Shown piece by piece: positions 9,366 through 18,210 of a DNA stretch of 32,503 bases (positions are counted from its first letter, which is position 1; each line of letters opens with the position of its first letter). Source of the DNA: Bacteroidota bacterium (lineage in GTDB: Bacteria > Bacteroidota > Bacteroidia > Bacteroidales > WCHB1-69); assembly GCA_017860455.1 (NCBI GenBank), contig JAGDMF010000002.1, positions 115,814 through 148,316 on the forward strand, read 5' to 3'. The translations under genes were made by a program, and so were the position numbers. Under the pieces are notes generated by a model, which saw only the letters and a program-made list of their open reading frames with translations, had not been told where the DNA came from and ran no database searches.

Positions 9366-10277
9366 ATGAATACTATGTTTCAAGTTCCCGTTTTATTAGT
9401 GATCTATAATCGAGTTGATGAAACCCATACTTTGTTTCAAGCCGTAAAAGATGTAAAACCCTCAAAACTATATGTTGCTGCAGATGGGGCAAATCCTAAA
9501 ATCAAGCTCGATTATGTTAATTGTTTAAGAACTCGTTCAGTGATCATGCCGGAATGGGAATGTGAAATGAAAACATTTTTTAAAGAGGAACATACCGGAA
9601 AATCAAAAATGATTCATCAGGCGATCACCTGGTTTTTTGAACAGGAAGAGGAAGGAATTGTATTGTTTGATGACACCATTCCTAATGTTGACTTTTTCCA
9701 TTATTGTGAATATATGTTGGAAAAATACAGAAATACCCCACAAATTATGCATATTGGGGCTAATTTCTTGCATAAAAAACTAAAAGGGGATAACTTTTCC
9801 TATTTCTTTTCAGCGTATGCTTATACCTGGGGTTTTGCTACATGGAAAAGAACCTGGAAATATTTTGATCTTAAAATGACTGAATTGGAAGATACAAATG
9901 TGGAAGAAATCATCACAAAATATGCAACACGGTTAAAGGAAAAATCTTACTGGATGCGGGTTTATAATAGTCTTAAAAAATACCGCCTGGACTATTGGGA
10001 ATATCAGTACAACTTTCATATCTGGGTTCATGACGGACTATGTGTAAGTCCTAATGTCAATCTGGTCAAAAATATTGGGTTTAAAAATCGGAAAAAAAGG
10101 ATCAGAAGATTGATGAAAGACACTTCCAATATTATGCCTCTAAGAGAACCTCATGAAATCGTAAGAAATATCAGAGTCGATAAATATATTTTCAAAAAAG
10201 TATATAAAAGAGCTTTTTATAGAATCTTCTTTGATTGGTTTAATGCTGTAGTCTTAGGAATGGAGAAAAAAATCTGA
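9366..10277 (+). CDS. GT-A fold glycosyltransferase-like protein (HlpA-like nucleotide-diphospho-sugar transferase family)
   Basis: A 303-residue cytoplasmic protein resembling the nucleotide-diphospho-sugar transferase family sometimes labelled hemolysin HlpA-like. The N-terminus PVLLVIYNRVDET (residues 8-20), the LYVAADG block (35-41), CEMKTFFKEEHTGKS (66-80), AITWFFEQEEEGIVL (86-100) and the later YTWGFATWKRTWKYFD are family-like. The metal-binding position, normally EDDC, reads FDDT here (101-104), so the aspartates are kept but the leading acid and the cysteine are lost. There is no signal peptide. The true start could be the ATG at 9375. It follows the permease by 30 nt, possibly with its own promoter, and converges on speB with a 4-bp gap. 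Acceptor and donor sugars are unknown. Confidence 0.75.
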   Translation: MNTMFQVPVLLVIYNRVDETHTLFQAVKDVKPSKLYVAADGANPKIKLDYVNCLRTRSVIMPEWECEMKTFFKEEHTGKSKMIHQAITWFFEQEEEGIVLFDDTIPNVDFFHYCEYMLEKYRNTPQIMHIGANFLHKKLKGDNFSYFFSAYAYTWGFATWKRTWKYFDLKMTELEDTNVEEIITKYATRLKEKSYWMRVYNSLKKYRLDYWEYQYNFHIWVHDGLCVSPNVNLVKNIGFKNRKKRIRRLMKDTSNIMPLREPHEIVRNIRVDKYIFKKVYKRAFYRIFFDWFNAVVLGMEKKI

Positions 10278-10281
10278 TTGA

Positions 10282-11133
10282 TTATTTGATTTTTTCCAAC
10301 CAGGAAATGATGCGGTAAACGAGAACGGCCGCTAATACATCCGAACTTTTATCCTGATCATGTGGACATAATTCCACAACGTCAAATCCCACTACTTTTT
10401 TATGAGTAAAAAGTTTCTCTAAAAGATCATTTAACTCATACCAGGATAATCCTCCCGGAAGTGGAGTGCCGGTTGCTGGAACTACTGATGCATCTAATCC
10501 ATCTAAATCTATCGTCAAATAAACATAATCAGATAACCGATTCACGACCTCATCAATCCAATTGGGGTTTTTTCTGATTTGATGGGCATAAAACATATTT
10601 TCTGGAACAATTGCATCGCGTTCTTCACTACATACACTTCTGATTCCCACTTGAACAACATTTGCGAACTCTTGAGCCCGTCTCATTACACAAGCATGGT
10701 TATAAGGAGAATCATGGTATTCATCACGCAAATCTGCATGTGCATCTATTTGTAAAACAGATAATTGATGGTATTTTTCACTAAATGCTTTTATAGCTCC
10801 AACACTAACAGAGTGCTCCCCACCTAAAACACCCACTACTTTTTTCATATTGAGGAAATGTTTCACGCGATCATACACTGATTGAACCATTTTTTCAGGG
10901 GTTTCAAAACAATACTCAACATGATCCGTGTAAATACCTGCAGTATATGCTTCATTGTCAGTAACCACATCGTACAATTCAATACTATCTGAAGCATCTA
11001 AAATGGCCTGGGGACCTTTATCTGCCCCTTTTTGAAAAGTACTGGTTTTATCATAAGGAACAGGCAAAAGAACATACTTTGAATGGTCTAATTCAGAATA
11101 TTCGGGTTCCATGTCTAAAAATGTAGTCATCAT
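10282..11133 (-). CDS. speB: Agmatinase / ureohydrolase family protein
   Basis: A 283-residue ureohydrolase, most likely agmatinase, which hydrolyses agmatine to putrescine and urea in polyamine synthesis. All six dimanganese ligands expected for the arginase/agmatinase family are present: H107 in GGEHS, D130, H132 and D134 in DAHADLRDEYH, and D209 and D211 in TIDLDGLDAS. The block NHACVMRR (about 145-152) and TGTPLPGG (221-228) favour agmatinase over arginase. The start is ATGATG (11133 or 11130), about ten nt after the expected transcription start. It stands alone, convergent with the glycosyltransferase-like gene, and diverges from the lipoprotein gene at 11277. No arginine decarboxylase is nearby. 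Confidence 0.92.
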   Translation of the reverse strand: MMTTFLDMEPEYSELDHSKYVLLPVPYDKTSTFQKGADKGPQAILDASDSIELYDVVTDNEAYTAGIYTDHVEYCFETPEKMVQSVYDRVKHFLNMKKVVGVLGGEHSVSVGAIKAFSEKYHQLSVLQIDAHADLRDEYHDSPYNHACVMRRAQEFANVVQVGIRSVCSEERDAIVPENMFYAHQIRKNPNWIDEVVNRLSDYVYLTIDLDGLDASVVPATGTPLPGGLSWYELNDLLEKLFTHKKVVGFDVVELCPHDQDKSSDVLAAVLVYRIISWLEKIK

Positions 11134-11149
11134 AAAAATAAAATTTTGG

Positions 11150-11157
11150 CAAAGATA
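11150..11157 (-). promoter_or_regulatory. Candidate speB -7 box
   Basis: On the minus strand TATCTTTG followed by CC matches TAnnTTTG and lies 16 nt upstream of the speB ATG, implying a leader of about 10 nt. No clear TTTG sits 17-23 nt further upstream. Confidence 0.45.
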
Positions 11158-11212
11158 CTGAAAAACGTAGTTTCTATAATTTTCATGATCAAAACGCAGT
11201 GTAGAAAATAAA

Positions 11213-11244
11213 TTTGGTTTTATAATTAGAATTTTTTATTTTTG
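11213..11244 (+). promoter_or_regulatory. Bacteroidota-type promoter of the small lipoprotein gene
   Basis: TTTG at 11213-11216, 20 nt of spacer, then TATTTTTG at 11237-11244 followed by CA. Both elements and the spacing fit the Bacteroidota housekeeping promoter (TTTG, 19-21 nt, TAnnTTTG). Transcription would start near 11251, about 26 nt before the ATG at 11277. This is the best two-part promoter in the window. Confidence 0.65.
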
Positions 11245-11276
11245 CAAAATAATACACCTTTTAAAAACCCATAAAT

Positions 11277-11660
11277 ATGAAAGCTTTAAAAACAAAATTC
11301 TTTTCCCTAATAGTGATTTCTGTAGTTTTATTGTTAAATGGCTGTACAGAGCCTGTTGATTTTGACGGTACTGAAACGGCTACCGAAAATCAGTTTATTC
11401 TCGATTTTGATGCTTTAAATGTGATCAAAAGACATGAAATGACTCTGTTTCCAGGAGAAATTGTGGATGTAAAAATTATAAAAGAAAAAGGAATCTTAGA
11501 TATTAAAGTCTATACCAGTGATAATCAAATGATTTATCAAGGTGATGATGTTTCATCCTGTGAATTTTCTATTCCCATTAATGATTTGGATATGTATTGG
11601 TTTAATGTGAATGGACAAAAAGCATCCGGATATGTTAGTTTTATTGTAAGAGAAAAATAG
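11277..11660 (+). CDS. Small predicted lipoprotein, unknown function
   Basis: A 127-residue protein that I do not recognise. It has a lipoprotein signal peptide with lipobox LLNGC (cysteine at residue 23), so it should be lipidated and envelope-anchored. The mature part is short and looks all-beta (DVKIIKEKGILDIKVYTSDN, ISIP-like strands, ending YVSFIVREK), as in a small immunoglobulin-like domain. It has its own strong promoter, diverges from speB, and is followed 182 nt later by the large T9SS protein; its leader shares a TTTAAAAACCC element with that gene. The coding call is firm; function is open. Confidence 0.8.
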   Translation: MKALKTKFFSLIVISVVLLLNGCTEPVDFDGTETATENQFILDFDALNVIKRHEMTLFPGEIVDVKIIKEKGILDIKVYTSDNQMIYQGDDVSSCEFSIPINDLDMYWFNVNGQKASGYVSFIVREK

Positions 11661-11842
11661 ATTTACTTATTTTTTACTTCTTTTCATTATTCTGATTTTT
11701 TTTGTGTAATATTTTCATTGAATCAAGTCAGGAAATTAATGTTTCTAAAATAATTTTAAACAATAAACGTTATATTGTCTTGTAACGATTTGCATTTTTT
11801 GGAGTCTAATATAATTGAAAATATACATTTAAAAACCCCACT

Positions 11843-14800
11843 ATGAAAAAATTTCTATTTCTGTTTATTTCATTGGTTGTTTATTTACAGAGTTTTACCC
11901 AACAAACGACTGTTATCGCAAATGGAACAACCACTAACGTTTATTTACCGGTTTACGGATATATGATGGATGCTAGTCAGCATAATCAGTTTATTTATCC
12001 TGCATCTCAATTAACGGCACTCCCCGGTGCTTTACTATTGAAGTTATCATTTCATGACAATTTTAATGTCAGTACGAATTGGAGTGGCGCAACATGTGTA
12101 GTAAGTTTGGGCATCACTCCAGATTCTAGTTTTGCAACTGCAGAAACGGATACCAGTGCATTAACTGTAGTTTATTCCGGTCCAATTGCTGTTGTGAACG
12201 GGATCATGGAGATTCCTTTGACCAATCCGTTTTTATACCAAAATGGAAATCTATTGGTTGATATAGTTACAACTTCAACCGGTGATTTTCAAAATGTAGA
12301 ATTTTTGGGTATCAGTGCTAACAATAGCGGAATTTATCAATTAGAATACGATATAAATGCTTCTCTAGTAAACTATTTACCTAAAGCAACGGTTGAATAT
12401 GTAATAGGAACACCTGTCGTTATAACAAATAATGCTACTGATATTTTATCAACTTCTGCCACACTAAAAGGTGCATTCTATAATGTTACAACTACAAACT
12501 TTGGATTTCAGTATATGTTAAGCAATGAAACCAATTGGTCTTCAGCTACTACAGTCCCAGCAACTACAAATCCAATGTCAGAAATCATTCCAAATTTGAA
12601 TCCGGATACAGAGTATAAATTCAGAGCATTTGTTCAGGATGGATCTACATTTATTTATGGAAATATGAAAAACTTTTCAACGATTCCGACCCCTGATACA
12701 TTGCCCTATTTCTGTAATTTTGAGGATACTACTCAAAATAATAGCTGGATTTTAACCAATGGAACAGCACTAAACCAATGGTATATTGGAGCACCTGGAT
12801 CCAATGGATTAAATGGCAACGGATTATTCATTTCTGACGATAACGGACTCACGGTTTCTTATGATAACACCTCTTCTGCAACCGTTTTTGCTTCCACATA
12901 CATACAATTTAATAGTGCCCCTGAGTTTTCATTATCTTTTGACTGGAGCGCAATGGGAGGTTATTGGGATGGTTATATTTCTGTTTATCTGGTTCCTCTC
13001 AATTATACGCTGACTTCAGGTACCATGATTCCCTATACCTATAATGTTTCAGAACAATTTATGGGTGATACTGCATGGCACAGTAAAACCATTTTATTGG
13101 GTTCTCAATACTCTAATAATACGTATCAACTTGTATTTATGTGGTATAATGAGGATTTTGGTATGGGTTCCAATATTGCCGGAAAAATTGATAATGTAAT
13201 GATTGCCCCTTTATCGTGTGCCACTCCTACTAATCTAAATGTATCCACAATGACTACCAATAGTGCAGAATTAACCTGGACTCATTACACACCAGCTCCG
13301 GAATTTGTTATTGAATATCAAACAGTTGGAGATACTACATGGACTACTATTTCCGTATATGATACAACTCATGTTTTAAATAATCTATTACCTTCTACTA
13401 CCTATCTTGCTCAGGTTAAAGCGGTTTGTACTCCAGGTGATACCTCTTATACAACCAATCCTATCTATTTTACAACACTTTGTATCGCAGAATTAGCACC
13501 AACCACTGTAGAACCTTTTATTGATGTACCCCCTTCTACCTGCTGGGATATTAAAGCCGGTTTGTTGTTAGATACCGGAAATGTAGTTTTTGAAGATATT
13601 GACTGGGGATGGTCCAGCAGATATACCCTTTCGTCATCAACGGCTGCTGCTAATATGTATGGTGAAGATTGTCGGTATTGGTTTATCTCCCCATCGATCG
13701 ATTTAGGAACGGGAACAACCATGTATGAATTAAATTTTGATATGGCTAGAAGCGAATATTATACTTCTACACCCGGGAATATTCAACAATCACCCAATGC
13801 CCGTTTGGTCGTTTTAATTTCCAATGATAATGGAATGACCTGGAATAGCAGTGGTATTTTAATGGATTATAATAATACTACCGGAATACCATTTAGCTCA
13901 TTAAATAATATTCTACAACCTCAATTTGTTTCATTATACGATTCAGTGGCTATGGCTCCATACTCTGGAATCGTAAGGTTTGCTTTCTATGCTTACGAAT
14001 ATGACCCTACCTATAATTTTGACAATGATATCCATATTGATAATTTCCAGGTGATACCTTATAACTCCTGTGTAAGACCAACAAATGTTTCCGCTTCAAA
14101 TAGCACTCTTAATTCCATAGATATAGACTGGAATGCTAACTCAACAGCTACCGAATGGGAAATTGAGTATGGCCCTTCCGGTTTTACACATGGCAATGGA
14201 ACTTTAGTTTCTGCAACCATTCATCCTTTTACTGTTCTCAATTTAACACCAGCTACCTCTTACGATTTTTATGTAAGAACAGTTTGTGGAGCAGGTGATA
14301 CCAGCTATTGGTCTATGATGGTAAGTGCATCTACAACATGTTCAACTTTAACACTTCCTTATGCTGAATCATTTAATAGTCCACTATTCCCAGCCTGCTG
14401 GAGCCAAACTATATCCGGTTCCATTGAAAATCTGATCTGGTCCGTGGTTGATTTTGGCATAACTGGTGGTTCCGGTTATGAAATGATGACTGAAATGTAC
14501 TACGGAAACGGAATCTCAAGATTGATCTCTCCTGCTATTGATTTCACCGGCGTTCCTTACGCTTTAGTTACTTTCAAACAAGTGTACTTGGATGAAGATG
14601 GTGTAACACTATTGAAAATTCAAACCAGCCAGGATTTAATTACCTGGACAGATCAGGAATATGAATATACCCAAATGGGTGGACTTGTGGGTCCTGAAAC
14701 TGCACAATTGACCATTGAAGTTCCAAGTGGTGTTAACTATGTAGCATGGGTAATTGAAGGTGATCATGAACTGATAGGTTGGGCAATAGATGATGTGACC

Positions 14801-15346
14801 ATCGAAGCATCTACCAATCCTTGTATTAAACCAACTAATTTACAAGTCAATTCAATCAGTGAATCTTCTGCTATTGCAACATGGACTGCAGGTGGATCTG
14901 AAACATCCTGGATTGTTGAGTATAAATTGGCTTCCTCTACCAACTGGACTTCAGCGACGACTACAACACCAACTTATACGATGACAGGATTGCAAAGCAA
15001 TACAGACTATTTAGTGAGAGTTAAAGCAGTTTGTACTGAAGATGAAAGTTCATTTACTACAGCGGTTCCATTCACAACTACAGTAGGAATTGGTGAAAAC
15101 ATTTTAAATCATGCTGTTGAACTTTATCCCAATCCAACATCAACCTTTGTAACCCTTCGAATTAAAAATGACAATATTCAAATGGTTGAAGCTCAGATTT
15201 TTGATATTTACGGAAAACTCTTGAAAACAGTATCCTTAGAAAATAGCACAAACACAATGGATGTTTCTGATTTATCTTCAGGCGTTTATCTTTTAAAATT
15301 AAACACCAATCAGGGAACTGTCAATAAAAAGTTTGTAAAGAAATAG
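11843..15346 (+). CDS. Large T9SS-secreted surface protein with choice-of-anchor-J and fibronectin III modules
   Basis: An 1167-residue exported protein, probably a surface adhesin or carbohydrate-binding protein. It has a signal peptide (residues 1-20, ending SFTQ) and a C-terminal type IX sorting domain (about 1090-1167: ELYPNPTSTFVTLRI, IFDIYGKLLKT, SSGVYLLKLNTNQG, KKFVKK). Between them an N-terminal beta domain (about 20-190) is followed by alternating fibronectin III-like modules (about 192-285, 457-545, 742-830, 992-1080) and choice-of-anchor-J/MAM-like domains (about 286-455, 546-740, 832-990). The modules carry the repeated phrases ATPTNLNVST, RPTNVSASNS and KPTNLQVNS and the VKAVCTPGD / VRTVCGAGD / VKAVCTEDE pattern. 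No catalytic domain is visible. A strong hairpin terminator follows. The ligand is unknown. Confidence 0.88.
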   Translation: MKKFLFLFISLVVYLQSFTQQTTVIANGTTTNVYLPVYGYMMDASQHNQFIYPASQLTALPGALLLKLSFHDNFNVSTNWSGATCVVSLGITPDSSFATAETDTSALTVVYSGPIAVVNGIMEIPLTNPFLYQNGNLLVDIVTTSTGDFQNVEFLGISANNSGIYQLEYDINASLVNYLPKATVEYVIGTPVVITNNATDILSTSATLKGAFYNVTTTNFGFQYMLSNETNWSSATTVPATTNPMSEIIPNLNPDTEYKFRAFVQDGSTFIYGNMKNFSTIPTPDTLPYFCNFEDTTQNNSWILTNGTALNQWYIGAPGSNGLNGNGLFISDDNGLTVSYDNTSSATVFASTYIQFNSAPEFSLSFDWSAMGGYWDGYISVYLVPLNYTLTSGTMIPYTYNVSEQFMGDTAWHSKTILLGSQYSNNTYQLVFMWYNEDFGMGSNIAGKIDNVMIAPLSCATPTNLNVSTMTTNSAELTWTHYTPAPEFVIEYQTVGDTTWTTISVYDTTHVLNNLLPSTTYLAQVKAVCTPGDTSYTTNPIYFTTLCIAELAPTTVEPFIDVPPSTCWDIKAGLLLDTGNVVFEDIDWGWSSRYTLSSSTAAANMYGEDCRYWFISPSIDLGTGTTMYELNFDMARSEYYTSTPGNIQQSPNARLVVLISNDNGMTWNSSGILMDYNNTTGIPFSSLNNILQPQFVSLYDSVAMAPYSGIVRFAFYAYEYDPTYNFDNDIHIDNFQVIPYNSCVRPTNVSASNSTLNSIDIDWNANSTATEWEIEYGPSGFTHGNGTLVSATIHPFTVLNLTPATSYDFYVRTVCGAGDTSYWSMMVSASTTCSTLTLPYAESFNSPLFPACWSQTISGSIENLIWSVVDFGITGGSGYEMMTEMYYGNGISRLISPAIDFTGVPYALVTFKQVYLDEDGVTLLKIQTSQDLITWTDQEYEYTQMGGLVGPETAQLTIEVPSGVNYVAWVIEGDHELIGWAIDDVTIEASTNPCIKPTNLQVNSISESSAIATWTAGGSETSWIVEYKLASSTNWTSATTTTPTYTMTGLQSNTDYLVRVKAVCTEDESSFTTAVPFTTTVGIGENILNHAVELYPNPTSTFVTLRIKNDNIQMVEAQIFDIYGKLLKTVSLENSTNTMDVSDLSSGVYLLKLNTNQGTVNKKFVKK

Positions 15347-15365
15347 ATTTTTTGTTTGTAAATTT

Positions 15366-15393
15366 AAAGGGGGCTAAATAGCTCCCTTTTTTT
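15366..15393. terminator. Intrinsic terminator between convergent genes
   Basis: GGGGGCT (15369-15375), loop AAAT, AGCTCCC (15380-15386), then seven T. The stem has one G-T wobble and is extended by AAA/TTT pairing. It lies 20 nt after the T9SS gene stop and 5 nt beyond the stop of the minus-strand gene. The T run makes it a good + strand terminator; on the minus strand the tract is weaker (CCCCCTTTAAATTT). Confidence 0.8.
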
Positions 15394-15397
15394 ATAC

Positions 15398-17014
15398 TTA
15401 TATTTTAATTTTAGTTAAATGTTTAAAATCTTTTACTAACGTTTTTAATTCTGTTTTTTTAATCTTTAACCTGTCCTTTTTTTTGTTAACCATATAAATT
15501 TGACCATTCGTTGATTTTCCGAAAATTTGATCATAAAGGCCTTGTTCATCTACTAGAACATCCTTAATGTCAATGGAATATGGATTTAAAAAAATTTCAA
15601 GTGTTGATTTTGTTGTATTGTAAAATAAAAATACGATTTTTTTCTCTTCAAAATCACTTTTATGGTTCTTGTATTGTTCCAATAAAAAATTTAATACATT
15701 TCCACATACTTTATCTCCGGTAAGTACAATCACTTTGGAATTATCAGGAACATTAAGCATTGTTAAATATATTTCCATTTTTTCTTCTAATGTCAAATCA
15801 TCCGGTAAAGAAATCTGTGGAACATATTTTTTATGTTTTATTTTATTTCCTAAACTATTTATTATTTCTGTCAGACTTAAAGTTTTAGTAGATCCAATTT
15901 TTAGTACTTCTCCGATATGATTTTCTTCATAATTTATTGAAATTAATTCGCCTTTTGCATTAACAAATAATTGGCTCCAAAGAGAATCATCTAAAGAGTA
16001 ACCGAGTATTTTAAAATTTTTATCCAAAATTTGAGTAAAACAAATTTCCTGATCATTGAATTCTTTAACATAAATCATTCTTAAATAGATTTGCTTTTTC
16101 TGTAAATATTCTGGTGCATAAAACAAAGTTCTAAAAACTTTAGATTCAGGATTTACAATATTGTTAAAATAAAAATCAGGATAAGTCCCCACCAGTTCTG
16201 ATGAGTCGGTATTGATATGATATAAAAAAATATCTGATGAAAAATTAAAAGAATAAATAATAGTAGAATCATTTAACAATTTGAAATCAAATCCATTATT
16301 TATAATATTGTCTGTGAAATGTTTTCCAATATAATTTTTAGGAATCTGAATATCAAGCATTTTTAGAGTTTTTTCTTTAAGGTTATAGGCACATAATAAT
16401 TTCAATGTTAAATTTTCATAGTCTGGGGAAGTAATATCAGGATAATAAATACTAAAAGGAAGATATAAAATGTTATTGGCTACCAAATTACCTTTTAAAT
16501 TAAATCCTGATAACATTATGGTAGGTTCATTTAACACATTATCAATATTTGGAACAGAGTCGAAAGAAAATTTTCCTTTAAGATGCCCTAAAGTATCAAT
16601 TATGGCAAAATCGGGCATCTTCTTTTTTTTGATATTCATTTGATAAACAAAATCTCTATCGAAAAAAACAAAAATGGAATCATAATTATAGAAATAAACA
16701 TGAGAAAGGTATATGCCCCCTTCAACGAAAACTTTAGTTTGAAGCTTTGTTGTGGTATTGAAAATAGATAATGTATCATTTGTATTGTATAGTACTGCTT
16801 CAATTTTCTCATTATTAAGCAGATTCCAGGTATTAAATGGCATCATCAAATTACTTGGAATAGAATTATAATGTATATGTGAATTATAAAATTCATAATC
16901 TATAATTCCCGTTCTGATAGTTTGAATAACAGGAAAAAATATTGAATCTGTATTTTGGCTTTTTGCATAACCAAAAATCAAAAATAAGGTACAAATAACA
17001 ATCCATCTTCTCAT
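15398..17014 (-). CDS. Secreted protein of unknown function, propeller-like N-terminus and possible thioredoxin-like C-terminus
   Basis: A 538-residue exported protein that I do not recognise. It has a signal peptide (residues 1-19, cleavage after YAKS) and no lipobox or sorting domain. Residues about 25-400 are strand-rich, with repeated short Y/F-rich and D-S-L motifs (YNTNDTLSIFNTTTK, YNYDSIFVFFDRDF, LLNDSTIIYSF), compatible with a beta-propeller of the DUF4221 or 6-bladed type found in Bacteroidota. Residues about 425-530 (VIVLTGDKVCGNVLNFLLEQ, KIVFLFYNTTKS, KDVLVDEQGLYDQIF) look like an alpha/beta thioredoxin-like fold but contain a single cysteine and no CxxC. It has a good promoter at 17040-17073 and is monocistronic, divergent from the 17138 gene. 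The domain reading is inference. Confidence 0.8.
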   Translation of the reverse strand: MRRWIVICTLFLIFGYAKSQNTDSIFFPVIQTIRTGIIDYEFYNSHIHYNSIPSNLMMPFNTWNLLNNEKIEAVLYNTNDTLSIFNTTTKLQTKVFVEGGIYLSHVYFYNYDSIFVFFDRDFVYQMNIKKKKMPDFAIIDTLGHLKGKFSFDSVPNIDNVLNEPTIMLSGFNLKGNLVANNILYLPFSIYYPDITSPDYENLTLKLLCAYNLKEKTLKMLDIQIPKNYIGKHFTDNIINNGFDFKLLNDSTIIYSFNFSSDIFLYHINTDSSELVGTYPDFYFNNIVNPESKVFRTLFYAPEYLQKKQIYLRMIYVKEFNDQEICFTQILDKNFKILGYSLDDSLWSQLFVNAKGELISINYEENHIGEVLKIGSTKTLSLTEIINSLGNKIKHKKYVPQISLPDDLTLEEKMEIYLTMLNVPDNSKVIVLTGDKVCGNVLNFLLEQYKNHKSDFEEKKIVFLFYNTTKSTLEIFLNPYSIDIKDVLVDEQGLYDQIFGKSTNGQIYMVNKKKDRLKIKKTELKTLVKDFKHLTKIKI

Positions 17015-17039
17015 AATATGTGTTTTTAAAATTGCGCTG

Positions 17040-17073
17040 CAAATTTAAACTTTTTTTACAATGAAATTACAAA
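17040..17073 (-). promoter_or_regulatory. Bacteroidota-type promoter of the 15398-17014 gene
   Basis: On the minus strand TTTG (17070-17073), 22 nt of spacer, then TAAATTTG (17040-17047) followed by CAG. This fits TTG-N17-23-TAnnTTTG. Transcription would start near 17033, about 19 nt before the ATG, with a TTTTAAAAAC stretch in the leader. Confidence 0.55.
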
Positions 17074-17137
17074 AAATCACCCAAGTTTTTACTTTTTTAT
17101 TACGTTTATTATTTATATAACGCACAAATAAAAAGTT

Positions 17138-18187
17138 ATGAAGAAAATCCTATTTATTTCATTTTTGTTTTTAAACATCCATTTTGGGTACTCCCAATGC
17201 ATTATGAATTGTCATCAACTATTGAATCAAGTTATTGATTTAGTAGAGCAAACCTATCCCGGATACCAAACTTTGAATGAAAATTCGGAGCTCTATAAAC
17301 TGCATAAAAACAACCTATTAGAGCAATCTAAATTGTATCCAATAGATTCCGCCATTGTCCTGGCTGAAAGGTATGTATCATTTTTTGATGATTATTTTTT
17401 AGAGATTGTTCCACTTTATGACCAATTGCCTCCCAGCAAGCCTGTAAAAGAGAAAAAAAACACTACATTTGTAAAATTAGATGATCAAACGGCACTTCTT
17501 AAAGTGGTTTATTTTTATACCTATTCTCAAGATCTGAGTTATACACAATTGCTATCAATCCCCAATTTAGCTGATACATTAAAGCAATTTACAAATCTCA
17601 TTATTGATTTAAGGGATGCTCAGTTTTCGTATGGTTTTAATGGTTATAACGAACTTTTATCATTTTTATACACACAACCTTTTCAGAATCAACAATATGA
17701 ATGGTTTCTCTCCAAACCATTAATTGAAAAATACAGTGATCGTTCCGGAATTAGTGTTCTGGAACCAATCATTTCCAGTGATTCTGAACCTTTTCAATAC
17801 ATGAAAAAACATATTGGTGAATATGGTAATATTGAGAATTATACAGATACCCATATCACTTATAATCAAGTTTTTCCCACACCTCAAAAAGTGGTTATTT
17901 TAATCAATGAACAATGTAAATACGATTGGGAACATTTTATCTATTTAGCTAAACAAAGCAAAAAGGTAACCTTAATGGGACAATCCACTTATGGAGCTTT
18001 TGACTATATTGAACCTTTAGAATTTATGTTATCCACAGGTAAATTTTACATCAAAATTCCTGTAGCCCGCTCCTCCAGAGTACCTCAGTATCAATTGAAC
18101 GGCATAGGTATTCAACCGGATATTTATTTACAGGATTCCACGACCGATTGGGTCAAAATTGCCATGCAATATTTAGAAAAAAATTAA
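17138..18187 (+). CDS. S41-family peptidase homologue lacking the catalytic serine
   Basis: A 349-residue exported protein (signal peptide about 1-19, ending FGYSQ) related to the C-terminal processing/tricorn-like S41 peptidases. The core matches the family: LIIDLRDAQ (154-162) corresponds to the usual L-I-I-D-L-R-x-N-x-G-G strand and loop, KVVILINEQCKYDWEHF (251-267) to the nucleophile elbow normally read as T-x-S-A-A-E, GQSTYGAFDY (281-290) to the G-E-x-T-x-G-A block, and GIGIQPDIYL near 330 to the family's end. The position of the nucleophile serine holds Tyr262, and the GG loop is replaced by AQFSYGFNGY, so I infer a non-catalytic binding protein. It heads a four-gene set with 23-nt gaps. 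No convincing promoter was found. Confidence 0.78.
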   Translation: MKKILFISFLFLNIHFGYSQCIMNCHQLLNQVIDLVEQTYPGYQTLNENSELYKLHKNNLLEQSKLYPIDSAIVLAERYVSFFDDYFLEIVPLYDQLPPSKPVKEKKNTTFVKLDDQTALLKVVYFYTYSQDLSYTQLLSIPNLADTLKQFTNLIIDLRDAQFSYGFNGYNELLSFLYTQPFQNQQYEWFLSKPLIEKYSDRSGISVLEPIISSDSEPFQYMKKHIGEYGNIENYTDTHITYNQVFPTPQKVVILINEQCKYDWEHFIYLAKQSKKVTLMGQSTYGAFDYIEPLEFMLSTGKFYIKIPVARSSRVPQYQLNGIGIQPDIYLQDSTTDWVKIAMQYLEKN

Positions 18188-18210
18188 TAATATATTAAAA
18201 TTTTACTGTT

